This document shows positions 1-7,389 of a DNA stretch of 21,487 nucleotides, in pieces (the first letter of the stretch is position 1; every line of letters begins with the position of its first letter). A program made the position numbers and the translations under genes. A model generated the notes under the pieces. It worked only from the letters and a program-made list of their open reading frames with translations. It was not told the DNA's origin and did not search any database. This DNA comes from an uncultured Coprococcus sp. (GTDB lineage: Bacteria > Bacillota > Clostridia > Lachnospirales > Lachnospiraceae): the NCBI GenBank assembly GCA_900557435.1, contig USSH01000009.1, positions 1 to 21,487 of the forward strand, given 5' to 3'.

Positions 1-732
1 AGAAGAACCATGGCTGATGGAACAAAGTATACTTCGGTGCTCAAGACAGTGGGACAGGAGTATTCAAACAAGACACTCGTGCTCAAGGACAATACAGTAA
101 CAGAAGCCCATATAACAGCGGCAAATGAAGATGAGATAAATGCAACTATAAAGGTCATGGGCGGTGAGGATTGGATAGACTGGATGCAGGCTCTCAGCGA
201 TGCCGGAGTGCTGGCTGACGATGTGATCACAGTTGCATACTCATACATAGGACCAAAGATCACATTCCCTATATATGCAGAGGGATCGATTGGCCAGGCA
301 AAGAAAGATCTCTACAAGTCAGCAGACATAATAAACGAGAAATTCCCTAATATAAAGGCAAAGATCGCTATAAATAAGGCGCTTGTCACACAGTCAAGTG
401 CAGCGATCCCTATCGTTCCTCTGTACATTACTCTTCTGTACAAGGTTATGAAGGATAAGGGACTTCATGAGGGTTGTATAGAGCAGATGCAGAGATTGTT
501 CATGGACAAGATCCTTGACGACACTCAGGTTGATGACAATGGATTTATCCGCATGGACGACTGGGAGATGAGAGATGATGTGCAGTCTGTTGTAGCTGAG
601 CACTGGGATACAGTGAACAATGACAATGTAAAGGACATTGCAGATATCGATGGATACTGGGAAGACTTCTACAATATGTTCGGTTTCAGAATAGACGGTG
701 TAGATTACTCTGCGGATGTAGATATTATGTAA
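1..732 (+). CDS. fabV: trans-2-enoyl-CoA/ACP reductase, FabV/Ter family (3' part)
   Basis: This is the C-terminal part of an NADH-dependent enoyl reductase that reduces trans-2-enoyl thioesters, either in fatty-acid elongation or in butyrate-type fermentation (Ter). The reading frame is open from base 1, so the gene begins outside the window; the ATG at 10 is internal, because the family is about 400 residues and only about 243 are seen. Counting from that ATG, Tyr89 and Lys98 form the Y-x8-K catalytic pair of FabV (IYAEGSIGQAK). Other family blocks are MGGEDW, VAYSYIGP, the SSAAIPIVPLYI stretch, HEGCIEQ, RMDDWEMRDDVQ and the C-terminal MFGFR. The HAD gene follows 60 bp downstream on the same strand. 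Family assignment is strong; whether ACP or CoA esters are the true substrate cannot be told from this sequence. Confidence 0.93.
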   Translation, partial: RRTMADGTKYTSVLKTVGQEYSNKTLVLKDNTVTEAHITAANEDEINATIKVMGGEDWIDWMQALSDAGVLADDVITVAYSYIGPKITFPIYAEGSIGQAKKDLYKSADIINEKFPNIKAKIAINKALVTQSSAAIPIVPLYITLLYKVMKDKGLHEGCIEQMQRLFMDKILDDTQVDDNGFIRMDDWEMRDDVQSVVAEHWDTVNNDNVKDIADIDGYWEDFYNMFGFRIDGVDYSADVDIM

Positions 733-792
733 TCCATCTCAGATTTTATACAAGGAGTCAAACTCCGTATATTATAAAATTGGAGGAGCAGC

Positions 793-1455
793 ATGTACAA
801 ATACTTATTATTTGATCTCGATGGAACTATCACAAAGTCCGAAGAGGGAATTTTTAACTGTATGAGGTATGCGATGGACTGGGCTGGCGTTCCATATCCG
901 GAGCCGGAAGTGTTCAGAACCTTCATAGGCCCGTCTCTGTATGATTCATTTGCACATACGCTTCACATGGATGATGCACAGGCGAAGGCCATGGTTGCAA
1001 AATACAGAGAAAGATATAATTCCGTGGGACTTTTTGAGGCTGAGGTATATGACGGAGTGGCAGACACATTAAACAAACTTAGAAAAAATGGATGTGTGCT
1101 CGCGGTTGCAACCAGCAAACCTACAGAACCAACGTTGAGGATACTGGATAAGTTTGGAGTTGGAAAGTACTTTGGTGTGGTTGTGGGAAGCAATCCTGAT
1201 GGAACCGGATCAGACAAGAGATATATCATATCCCAAGTCCTTGCAAAACTGAGATCAGAACACGGGCTGACAGATAATGACATAAAAATCGGCCGCGTAG
1301 CCATGATAGGAGACAGACGCTACGATATAGAAGGTGGAAAAGCCTGCGGTCTCCAGACCATAGGGGTTCTCTATGGGTATGGCAGCAGAGAAGAATTTGA
1401 GGCTGCCGGTGCTGACCACATAGTAGAAAAACCGGGAGAAATACTGGAACTGTAG
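793..1455 (+). CDS. HAD-superfamily phosphatase, phosphoglycolate-phosphatase-like
   Basis: A 220-residue cytoplasmic hydrolase of the HAD superfamily, Gph/PpaX-like subgroup with an alpha-helical cap. Motif I is FDLDGT with nucleophile Asp8 and acid/base Asp10; motif II is VATSK (Thr107/Ser108); motif III Lys142 lies in SDKRY; motif IV is MIGDRRYDIEGG with Asp174 and Asp178 for magnesium. The cap lies at about residues 15-85. All catalytic residues are present and the length is normal. A strong ribosome site (GGAGGA, 782-787) sits 5 bases before the ATG. The substrate cannot be read from the sequence: phosphoglycolate, pyrophosphate or nucleotide monophosphates are all found in this subgroup. 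It may be co-transcribed with the enoyl reductase, as I see no terminator in the 60-bp gap, only a 5-bp hairpin (754-766). Confidence 0.92.
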   Translation: MYKYLLFDLDGTITKSEEGIFNCMRYAMDWAGVPYPEPEVFRTFIGPSLYDSFAHTLHMDDAQAKAMVAKYRERYNSVGLFEAEVYDGVADTLNKLRKNGCVLAVATSKPTEPTLRILDKFGVGKYFGVVVGSNPDGTGSDKRYIISQVLAKLRSEHGLTDNDIKIGRVAMIGDRRYDIEGGKACGLQTIGVLYGYGSREEFEAAGADHIVEKPGEILEL

Positions 1456-1513
1456 ACAGAAGAAAAATCCGGGAGATTCCTGATCACAGGATGCAACATA
1501 GAAAAGTATAAAT

Positions 1514-1575
1514 AAAAATTGAGCCTGTATATATGTAAGCCTAGTGCGATCACATATATACAGGCTCAATTTTTT
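1514..1575. terminator. large bidirectional intrinsic terminator
   Basis: A perfect 23-bp inverted repeat (1514-1536 with 1552-1574) around a 15-base loop. It starts with an A-run and ends with a T-run, so it can act for the HAD gene on the plus strand and for the rhomboid gene on the minus strand, which converge here. Confidence 0.93.
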
Positions 1576-1609
1576 ATGATCAGGTATGGCGTCCGTGATA
1601 AGATAATGG

Positions 1610-2194
1610 TCATCTCCGGACATTTGATATATATCCGAAGAATGCACCGATGATCCCCCCGATGATATGGGTAAGATTGGACACGTTGTCCTTTACAAAT
1701 ACCCCATCCATGATCTGTCCACCGATATATAAGACGGCGACCAGAATGAAGGTGAGAGGAATGGAACCGTCCTTTATACAGGCAAAAGAAGAAAGCAGTA
1801 TAAAGGCAAATACAACACCGCTTGCGCCGAGGAGCGCAGTGCCGGGAAAGAATATAAAGTGAACCAATCCCGTGACAAATGCGGTGATAACTGTAACAAT
1901 AAGCAGATCTGAAGATCCATATTTCTCTTCAAGAAGGGGACCAATAACAAGCAGTAAGGTCATGTTGTTGATAAGATGACTCCAGCTTGCATGCCCAAGC
2001 ACATGTGTGAACATTCTCACATATGTGAGAGGGTTTGTGAGAGGTGCTCTGTATACTTCAAATAAAAGAATATTGCTTTTCCCACCTGTCACACAGTTCA
2101 ACAGATATGCCGCTAGGCATAAGAGTGCGAAACTGAGTACCACAGGTGAGTTAAAAGATATTCGAAGTATTGTCTTTTGTTTAGTCTTTGACAT
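1610..2194 (-). CDS. rhomboid-family intramembrane serine protease
   Basis: A 194-residue multi-pass membrane protein with about six hydrophobic segments (about residues 15-34, 62-85, 97-117, 120-140, 146-165, 174-190). It carries the rhomboid catalytic Ser in GASG (Ser125) and the catalytic His in THIIGGIIG (His176), plus the upstream HxxxN block (His73, Asn77), so it looks active: cleavage of transmembrane helices of membrane proteins. Compact six-helix length is normal for bacterial rhomboids. The ATG at 2194 is preceded by GGAGAA (2204-2209). It lies 23 bp after the transglutaminase-like gene and is the last gene of a three-gene minus-strand operon. No substrate is evident; membrane proteins encoded nearby (the GtrA-like protein, the anchored proteins at 16259 and 17329) are only speculative candidates. 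Confidence 0.93.
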   Translation of the reverse strand: MSKTKQKTILRISFNSPVVLSFALLCLAAYLLNCVTGGKSNILLFEVYRAPLTNPLTYVRMFTHVLGHASWSHLINNMTLLLVIGPLLEEKYGSSDLLIVTVITAFVTGLVHFIFFPGTALLGASGVVFAFILLSSFACIKDGSIPLTFILVAVLYIGGQIMDGVFVKDNVSNLTHIIGGIIGAFFGYISNVRR

Positions 2195-2217
2195 AATGAG
2201 TGATTCTCCATTGCGTT

Positions 2218-2820
2218 CTATACGTCATAATCAGGCATATCATTAAAGTACATCTTGAGGAAGTTGGTACTGTTCTCAAGGACTCTCATTGTAGATGGGA
2301 GTGGAACTGCTATAAGGTCGTTGAATACATATTCCCCTGCAGCAGAGTCTATTTCATATCCCATCTGGGTTTCGTTGTGAGTATAATCTGCGTTAAATCC
2401 GCCGTATTTATTCCCTCTGGCATCCATCCTGATCCATTTCTTCAGATCCGGGTGATACACGGCATTAAGCGCATGCATAGCGAGCTTGCCGCCCTTATGT
2501 TTGATCCTTATATAACAGAAACCTGTATAAAAATTGTTGGCTCTGAGCAGTGCTGCCAACAGGTTTGCTTTTGAGTAACTTATTCCGGTTCGAGCCTCCA
2601 GAACATCGGAGGCACTTATCGTAATAATTGTAAAATTGCTGTCGTAAGTGTGAGAAATCTCATCCCGGACAAAATAGTAACATGCTTGTATGATCTCATC
2701 GCTGCTTTTACAGTTTGCCGCAAGTTCTTTTGCTTTGGCAGCGACAATGGGATTATCATAATCTACATATTTGTCATATTGTAAATATGCTGAATCCTTA
2801 TTTCTCTGAATTAGTTGCAT
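2218..2820 (-). CDS. transglutaminase-like protein with Cys-to-Ser nucleophile substitution
   Basis: A 200-residue protein with no signal peptide, so probably cytoplasmic, of the transglutaminase/protease-like superfamily. The core reads RTGISYSKANLLAALLRANN, then FCYIRI, then His116 (AMHALNAV) and Asp133 (WIRMDARGN). In relatives I remember, the first block is GxCxxKxxLLAALLR, with Cys as nucleophile; here the position is Ser81, codon AGT at 2578-2580 read on the minus strand. His and Asp are kept. The protein may be a binding protein, a serine-dependent hydrolase, or inactive. A good ribosome site (AAAGGAG) lies inside the end of the methyltransferase gene, 4 bp upstream, so the two genes are translationally close. 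Superfamily call is firm; function is unknown. Confidence 0.87.
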   Translation of the reverse strand: MQLIQRNKDSAYLQYDKYVDYDNPIVAAKAKELAANCKSSDEIIQACYYFVRDEISHTYDSNFTIITISASDVLEARTGISYSKANLLAALLRANNFYTGFCYIRIKHKGGKLAMHALNAVYHPDLKKWIRMDARGNKYGGFNADYTHNETQMGYEIDSAAGEYVFNDLIAVPLPSTMRVLENSTNFLKMYFNDMPDYDV

Positions 2821-2824
2821 TGCG

Positions 2825-4024
2825 TCATCTCTCCTTTATTACTTGAAATATATAGAACTTCAGATAGTAAGATTCATCTGCAGCCCATAATATTGGGTGG
2901 TCAGGAGCTTGTGTACGGAATTCGACCTGGCGAAGCCTGACATGAGAATTCATAGCTGCCTGCCTTATGGTCTTTGTAAAAAGTTCAAAATCCATAAAAT
3001 GTGAACATGAACATGTAGCCAGGAAACCGCCATCTTTGACGAGTTTCATGGCGCGTAAATTTATCTCGCGATAGCCTTTTACGGCGTTTTTGATTGAATT
3101 TCTTGATTTTGTGAATGCGGGTGGGTCAAGTATTACCACATCAAACTTTTCACCCTTTGATTCCAACTCTGGAAGAAGATCAAATACATCTCTGCACTCA
3201 AATGAAACAGTATCCTCAAGTCCGTTGAGTACTGCGTTTTCTCTGGCCTGAGCTATAGCAAGCTCTGAAGCGTCTACTCCCAAAACGCTTGAGGCACCTG
3301 CTATGCCTGCGTTAAGTGCAAATGAACCGGTGTGAGTAAAACAATCAAGCACCTTTGCACCTTTACATAATTTCTGAATAGCAAGACGATTATACTTCTG
3401 ATCCAAAAAGAATCCGGTCTTCTGACCATCCTTCACATCAACAATATATCGAACGCCATTTTCATTTATGTGAACATAGGTGTCAAATTCATCACCAATA
3501 AATCCCTTGTATGGCTCCATCCCCTCGTGTTTTCTGACCTTTGCATCGCTGCGCTCATAAACACCCGATATTATTATACCATCATTTTTGAGTATAATTT
3601 TTAAACTATTTATTAACAAATTTTTAACTTTGTCAATTCCGAGAGCTAGAGATTCAACGACTAGGACATTTTCAAATTTGTCGATGACTATGCCGGGAAG
3701 AAAATCAGCCTCGCCAAAAACGATCCTGCAGCTGCTGGTGTCCACGGTCTTTTTTCTGTAATCCCATGCATCCTGAAGCCGTCTTGTAAAGAATGCCTCA
3801 TCAATCTCTACGTTGGCATCCCTTGTCAGCATGCGCACGGTTATCTTGGAGCTGGTGTTGATAAATCCCTTACCGAGATGATATCCGTCGAAATCATTTA
3901 CCAGAACGATATCTCCATTTTCAAAGTTTCCAAGGATGGAATCTATCTCGTTGTCAAATATCCAGGCTCCTCCGGCTTTCAGAAGTCTGCCCTCACCCTT
4001 CTTTAATGTAACAATTGCACTCAT
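2825..4024 (-). CDS. rlmI: class I SAM-dependent rRNA methyltransferase, RlmI/RlmL-K type (PUA domain)
   Basis: A 399-residue predicted 23S rRNA (cytosine-C5) methyltransferase, family of E. coli RlmI, which modifies C1962. Residues 1-75 form an N-terminal PUA-type RNA-binding domain (start MSAIVTLKKGEGRLLKAGG). The central family block is DGQKTGFFLDQ (199-209). The Rossmann methyltransferase domain has SAM-binding motif I VLDCFTHTGSFALNA (225-239), an acidic D251 in LGVDAS, motif IV LDPPAFTKSR (299-308) and motif VI ATCSCSH (336-342), where Cys338 is the likely catalytic cysteine. All motifs are intact. The ATG is preceded by AAAGGAT (4034-4040). First gene of the operon with the transglutaminase-like and rhomboid genes. 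The leader holds six 14-bp repeats. The exact target base is inferred from the family. Confidence 0.92.
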   Translation of the reverse strand: MSAIVTLKKGEGRLLKAGGAWIFDNEIDSILGNFENGDIVLVNDFDGYHLGKGFINTSSKITVRMLTRDANVEIDEAFFTRRLQDAWDYRKKTVDTSSCRIVFGEADFLPGIVIDKFENVLVVESLALGIDKVKNLLINSLKIILKNDGIIISGVYERSDAKVRKHEGMEPYKGFIGDEFDTYVHINENGVRYIVDVKDGQKTGFFLDQKYNRLAIQKLCKGAKVLDCFTHTGSFALNAGIAGASSVLGVDASELAIAQARENAVLNGLEDTVSFECRDVFDLLPELESKGEKFDVVILDPPAFTKSRNSIKNAVKGYREINLRAMKLVKDGGFLATCSCSHFMDFELFTKTIRQAAMNSHVRLRQVEFRTQAPDHPILWAADESYYLKFYIFQVIKER

Positions 4025-4044
4025 TTGTCTGTATCCTTTCTATA

Positions 4045-4128
4045 AATAATGTAATCAAAATAATGTAGTCGAAATAAAGCAATCAAAATAAAGTGATTAA
4101 AATAATGTAGTCGAAATAATGTGATATG
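4045..4128. repeat. six tandem 14-bp repeats in the rlmI leader
   Basis: Six contiguous degenerate 14-bp units with consensus AATAATGTAGTCGA (4045-4058, 4059-4072, 4073-4086, 4087-4100, 4101-4114, 4115-4128). Units 2 and 5 are identical. They lie between the predicted minus-strand promoter and the rlmI ribosome site, hence probably in the untranslated leader. An open frame across them on the minus strand is repeat-derived and not a convincing gene. Confidence 0.85.
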
Positions 4129-4206
4129 AAAATAAATAGTGTATTTGTAAACGACAGGGGCATATACGCAAGATTTAAGATGAGTCTGCCATCCTGTCTG
4201 CTTGTA

Positions 4207-4235
4207 ATTATACAATGTCTATATTGATGTTGTAA
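4207..4235 (-). promoter_or_regulatory. predicted sigma-A promoter for the rlmI operon
   Basis: On the minus strand, TTACAA (4230-4235) and a consensus TATAAT (4207-4212) are 17 bp apart. Transcription would start near 4200 and give a ~175-base leader that contains the 14-bp repeats. The -35 is weak. Confidence 0.45.
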
Positions 4236-4344
4236 GCTAAAATATTACACAACTTGTATTCTACCATATACAAATAAGAAAGCTCAACAATTAAGAAATT
4301 CGAGTTAACAGAAATGTAACAAAAACCGTGCAAAAAAGTTATAC

Positions 4345-4373
4345 TTGTAAAAAATATGTAACACGTGTATACT
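4345..4373 (+). promoter_or_regulatory. predicted sigma-A promoter of the CAP-domain gene
   Basis: TTGTAA (4345-4350) and TATACT (4368-4373) are 17 bp apart; transcription would start near 4380, giving a ~70-base leader. An inverted repeat ACACGT-N7-ACGTGT (4361-4366, 4374-4379) flanks the -10, and a WalR-like direct repeat overlaps the -35 and spacer. Confidence 0.65.
4346..4362 (+). promoter_or_regulatory. candidate WalR (YycF) box
   Basis: TGTAAA (4346-4351), five bases, then TGTAAC (4357-4362) match the published WalR direct-repeat consensus TGTWAH-N5-TGTWAH without mismatch. A third half-site TGTAAC lies at 4315-4320. The box overlaps the -35 and spacer of the promoter of a cell-wall-type secreted protein, which fits the role of the WalKR system in cell-wall homeostasis. 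Confidence 0.45.
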
Positions 4374-4449
4374 ACGTGTGGAAAATATTACAAAACATAC
4401 AAAAGAAACAGAAAAAAAATAAAAAATGAATATGAAGGAGAACAGAAAA

Positions 4450-6399
4450 ATGAGTGCAAATTTCAAGAGCACCAGTACGGGTGGCAGATACAAAAGATTT
4501 CTGTGTGCAGTGCTGGCATGCATTGTGATGATGTCGACAATTTTCACTGGCGACATAACGGCCAAAGCCCAGAGTGAACAGGGAGTAACAGCGCAGGTTG
4601 CTACGCCTTCTGATGGACTGGTAGGGGAGAAGGATGGATACAGATATTATATCAAGGGCGTATTTCAGACCGGTGGCAAATGGATAAAGATGTCTGACAG
4701 AGAAGTGTATGTTGGCAAAACCGGCTATGTTGAAAGAGTGTATTACACTTCAACCCAAAGACTGAAAATAGTCAAGGGACTTGAGAGCTTTAATGCATCA
4801 AACATGGAAGATAAGCTGAGCAATGGGTATAATTATCTATTTGACAAGAATGGCATAAGGATAAAGAAGTCGGGATGGTACACAGTAAAGAGCTGCAAGT
4901 ATTATGCTGCCGGAAAAGGCATACTCACGCAGAAGTATGTGAAGTCCGGCAATACAATAAAACTGTATGGCGACAACAGAGGAAAAGGACAGTGGAAGAT
5001 ATATAAAAAAACTTGGAGAACTGTGGATGGACAGAGATTGTACTTTGGACCGTCAGGGGTGTGCACAAGGATATATTCTCCAAAACAGAGAAGACTTAAG
5101 GTCCTTATGAATAGGAAATTTGTGCTTGCCAAGAATATGGTATTCGCTATGGACAATGGCATGGAATATTATTTTAATGCAAATGGTGTCCGCGAGAAAA
5201 AGTCAGGCTGGCACAGATCTTACAGTGGGCAGATGGTTTATGTAAATTCATCCAGCCGTGTGATGGGCAAGGTGATCAAGCGTGGCGGAACATACAGATT
5301 CTATAAAGTCAATTCTACCGGAAAAAGATGGGTTTTGCAGAAGAATAAGTGGTTAAAAGACAATTCCAGATTGTATTATTTTGCAGGAAACGGCTGTGCT
5401 AAGGTTGTATATGACATTTCTTCTAAGAGGCTGTATACATATTCTGGAAGCTCTAAGAAATATGTTCCGGTGAAAAACAAGCTTTATAAGCTCAATGGAA
5501 AGGCTTATTATTTTTATAACAGTAAGGGCGTGAGGACCACAAGTAAGGGATGGAAAAAAGCTGATTCACATACTTTATATTATATTGGTTCAAAGGGTTA
5601 TATGACTTCCAAATATGTGGAATCCGGTTCCAGAAAGTATATGTATAATTACAGCTATTCTACAGGGAAATGGGTGCCACAGAAGAATAAGTGGTGTAAG
5701 ATAAGATCACATAGATATTTCTTCAATGCAAAGGGTATGGCAACCATAGATTTTGCTGAATCAAGCCAGAAAGTGTATGTTCTTTCAAAGGGCAAGTGGA
5801 CTTCGGTTAAGAATTCTATACAGAAGGTTGGCAGCGCAAATTATTTCTTTGACGGGAGAGGTGTCAGAGTGAAAAAAGCCGGTGTATACAAGACGGCAAA
5901 TGGTTATCTGGCATATGTGAACAGAAAGGGTGTTGTATACAAAAGAGCGTATAACCTTGAGGTAGAGAGATATTACAAGATCGATCTGGGAAATGGTAGA
6001 AGTACATATGTATATGGATACTATGATTTGGGCGCTGCATCAAAGCTTATGGAAGAAGTAAATGCTCATAGAAATGAAAACGGACTGGCTTCACTTGAAA
6101 TATCTTCAACTCTTACAGATACTGCGACAACAAGAGCTATAGAGATAAGCAATACTACAGGTCATGTCAGACCAAATGGAACATTGTGTATAAACTCAAT
6201 GTATGAATTATATGGCGAAAATCTTGCGTATGGTTTCAGTGATGAATCTCTTGCATTTAGAGCATGGACAAAATCTTCCGACCATGAGAGAAACATGCTG
6301 GATACATCATACAAAACAATGGGAGCAGCAGTATTTATCGCTTTAGACAGAGATAATCAGGGATATAAAAGATACTACGTGTTGACATTTGGAAAATAA
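4450..6399 (+). CDS. secreted CAP/SCP-domain protein with four ~112-residue wall-binding-like repeats
   Basis: A 649-residue exported protein. I choose the ATG at 4450 over in-frame ATGs at 4426 and 4432 because AAGGAG (4435-4440) sits 9 bases before it. Residues 1-40 form a signal peptide: basic RYKR, hydrophobic core about 17-32, cleavage likely after AKA (40). Residues about 65-515 hold four copies of a ~112-residue unit, marked by Trp78, Trp189, Trp301 and Trp415 and by a second in-phase block (YxFxxxGVRxKKSGW) half a unit later. These Tyr/Gly/Lys-rich blocks look like cell-wall-binding repeats. Residues about 524-649 are a CAP (SCP/PR-1) domain with GHVRP (His572), YGENLAYG (Glu590), WTKSSDHERNML (His612) and a MGAAVF strand. 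Probable role: a wall-attached CAP protein; substrate unknown. Transcribed alone from its own promoter. Confidence 0.9.
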   Translation: MSANFKSTSTGGRYKRFLCAVLACIVMMSTIFTGDITAKAQSEQGVTAQVATPSDGLVGEKDGYRYYIKGVFQTGGKWIKMSDREVYVGKTGYVERVYYTSTQRLKIVKGLESFNASNMEDKLSNGYNYLFDKNGIRIKKSGWYTVKSCKYYAAGKGILTQKYVKSGNTIKLYGDNRGKGQWKIYKKTWRTVDGQRLYFGPSGVCTRIYSPKQRRLKVLMNRKFVLAKNMVFAMDNGMEYYFNANGVREKKSGWHRSYSGQMVYVNSSSRVMGKVIKRGGTYRFYKVNSTGKRWVLQKNKWLKDNSRLYYFAGNGCAKVVYDISSKRLYTYSGSSKKYVPVKNKLYKLNGKAYYFYNSKGVRTTSKGWKKADSHTLYYIGSKGYMTSKYVESGSRKYMYNYSYSTGKWVPQKNKWCKIRSHRYFFNAKGMATIDFAESSQKVYVLSKGKWTSVKNSIQKVGSANYFFDGRGVRVKKAGVYKTANGYLAYVNRKGVVYKRAYNLEVERYYKIDLGNGRSTYVYGYYDLGAASKLMEEVNAHRNENGLASLEISSTLTDTATTRAIEISNTTGHVRPNGTLCINSMYELYGENLAYGFSDESLAFRAWTKSSDHERNMLDTSYKTMGAAVFIALDRDNQGYKRYYVLTFGK

Positions 6400-6558
6400 A
6401 AGTCAAAGGTGCGAGAAATTATCAGAATAAAGATGACATAATGCGCTCTAATCGGTTTAAATTAAATTGAATTATGAGTGAAAATAGAGTACCATACATA
6501 GTAGAGATCAATTGGTCGGATATGAACTAAATGACTAGTTTGGGAATGGAGATTATGT

Positions 6559-7371
6559 GTGGGTTTCATATATTCGTCTTTAAATAAAAGTGATGGCGAG
6601 AGCTGGTCACATTTTGACAATAGAATAGCAAGAATGCTTCCGTTTGCGACGGGTGAAGTGTATTTTGATCTGAGAAATTATAATGCATGTACAGGTGAGT
6701 TTGGAGTATATACCAGATGGGACGAGGAGCTAAAAGCTGTGCTGGGGTATGAACTTCCGTGTGGAGGATACTTTGTCAAAGCAACAATAGCACAGGCATA
6801 TAAGTTTCACGATCTTGGATGCAGCCTTCCTGTATATATGAAACTGATATCGTACAATGGAAGATTATATCCGTATAGGACATATATTATGTTGGATGGC
6901 AGACCGTATAGTCTGGAGTTCGGCGGTGGTGAGCTTCTGCCGATGGATGATAGATTTGAGGAGCTTGCATTTGATGGTGATGTGGATCATCAGGAGGCTG
7001 TTGTGACATCATCGGCGGGCGGCAGCCAGAGATTCCGGTGGAACAGCAGCCAGAGATTCCAGTGGAACGGCAGCCAGATGCGGCGGATGTTCGGCAGTCA
7101 GGGCGGTTTCCGGTATCTGCAGGGAAGTCAGTATGGATTCGCCAGCAGGGTAGGTAGTCAAAAGCTGTTTTTGCGAGAAGATATAGAACAGATGGCATGG
7201 TCGGTTGAAGAACAGACAATAGAGAGTCGGGATAGACAGGATAGACAGGATAGAATGAAAGAACTGCTGATGGAGTATCCGCAGGAATGGCAGCTTATCA
7301 ACAGGAACAGAAGACCTGTCAAGAATATTGGAGGCAATGCCAGATTCGGTTATGGTCTGGATTTGATTTAG
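6559..7371 (+). CDS. unknown protein with GSQ repeats, first gene of a glyco-type cassette
   Basis: A 270-residue protein I do not recognise. Start GTG at 6559, with AATGGAG (6544-6550) 8 bases before it; no ATG exists in frame above it before a stop at 6532. No signal peptide or membrane segment. Residues 1-150 look like a globular domain rich in aromatic residues and glycine (e.g. RNYNACTGEFGVYTRWDEEL, YELPCGGYFVKATI, YIMLDGRPYSLEFGGG). Residues 155-204 hold six GSQ or SSQ units at 155, 163, 171, 179, 189 and 199, basic and aromatic (GSQRFRWN, SSQRFQWN, GSQMRRMF), followed by a charged helix with DRQDRQDR (about 225) and a basic tail. The first two units are a 24-bp tandem DNA repeat (7021-7068, 22 of 24 equal). 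It lies 18 bp before a GT-A-like gene and probably belongs to that operon. Confidence 0.75.
   Translation: MGFIYSSLNKSDGESWSHFDNRIARMLPFATGEVYFDLRNYNACTGEFGVYTRWDEELKAVLGYELPCGGYFVKATIAQAYKFHDLGCSLPVYMKLISYNGRLYPYRTYIMLDGRPYSLEFGGGELLPMDDRFEELAFDGDVDHQEAVVTSSAGGSQRFRWNSSQRFQWNGSQMRRMFGSQGGFRYLQGSQYGFASRVGSQKLFLREDIEQMAWSVEEQTIESRDRQDRQDRMKELLMEYPQEWQLINRNRRPVKNIGGNARFGYGLDLI
7021..7077 (+). repeat. 24-bp tandem repeat encoding GSQRFRWN-type units
   Basis: Two adjacent 24-bp units (7021-7044 and 7045-7068) differ at two positions, and a third begins at 7069. They encode the first GSQ motifs of the unknown protein; later units keep only the GSQ triplet, as expected from an older, decayed expansion. 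Confidence 0.85.
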
Positions 7372-7389
7372 AGATAACAGGGAACATAC

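Larger units (their letters stand above)
4025..4449. other. divergent intergenic region between rlmI operon and CAP-domain gene
   Basis: A 425-bp AT-rich region without a convincing gene. It holds, left to right, the rlmI ribosome site, six 14-bp tandem repeats, a minus-strand promoter (4207-4235), a plus-strand promoter with a WalR-like box (4345-4373), and the leader of the CAP-domain gene. Confidence 0.8.

Noticed and set aside
747..775. Promoter before the HAD gene (TATACA-N17-TATTAT)
   Set aside because: It would start transcription inside the ribosome site, and co-transcription with the upstream reductase is simpler.
4045..4128. CRISPR array
   Set aside because: Units are contiguous 14-mers with no spacers, and no cas gene is present.
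4021..4215. 64-codon open frame on the minus strand over the 14-bp repeats
   Set aside because: The protein is a by-product of the repeat (FRLHYF-like units); the 14-bp period is not a multiple of three, so the coding would not be kept as units change.
4426..4449. Earlier in-frame ATG starts of the CAP-domain gene
   Set aside because: They have no ribosome site and the AAGGAG at 4435-4440 would be inside the coding region; ATG 4450 fits it.
6555..6587. 10-codon peptide MCGFHIFVFK starting at ATG 6555
   Set aside because: It overlaps the GTG start of the GSQ-repeat gene in another frame; a leader peptide is possible but nothing supports it beyond the ATG.
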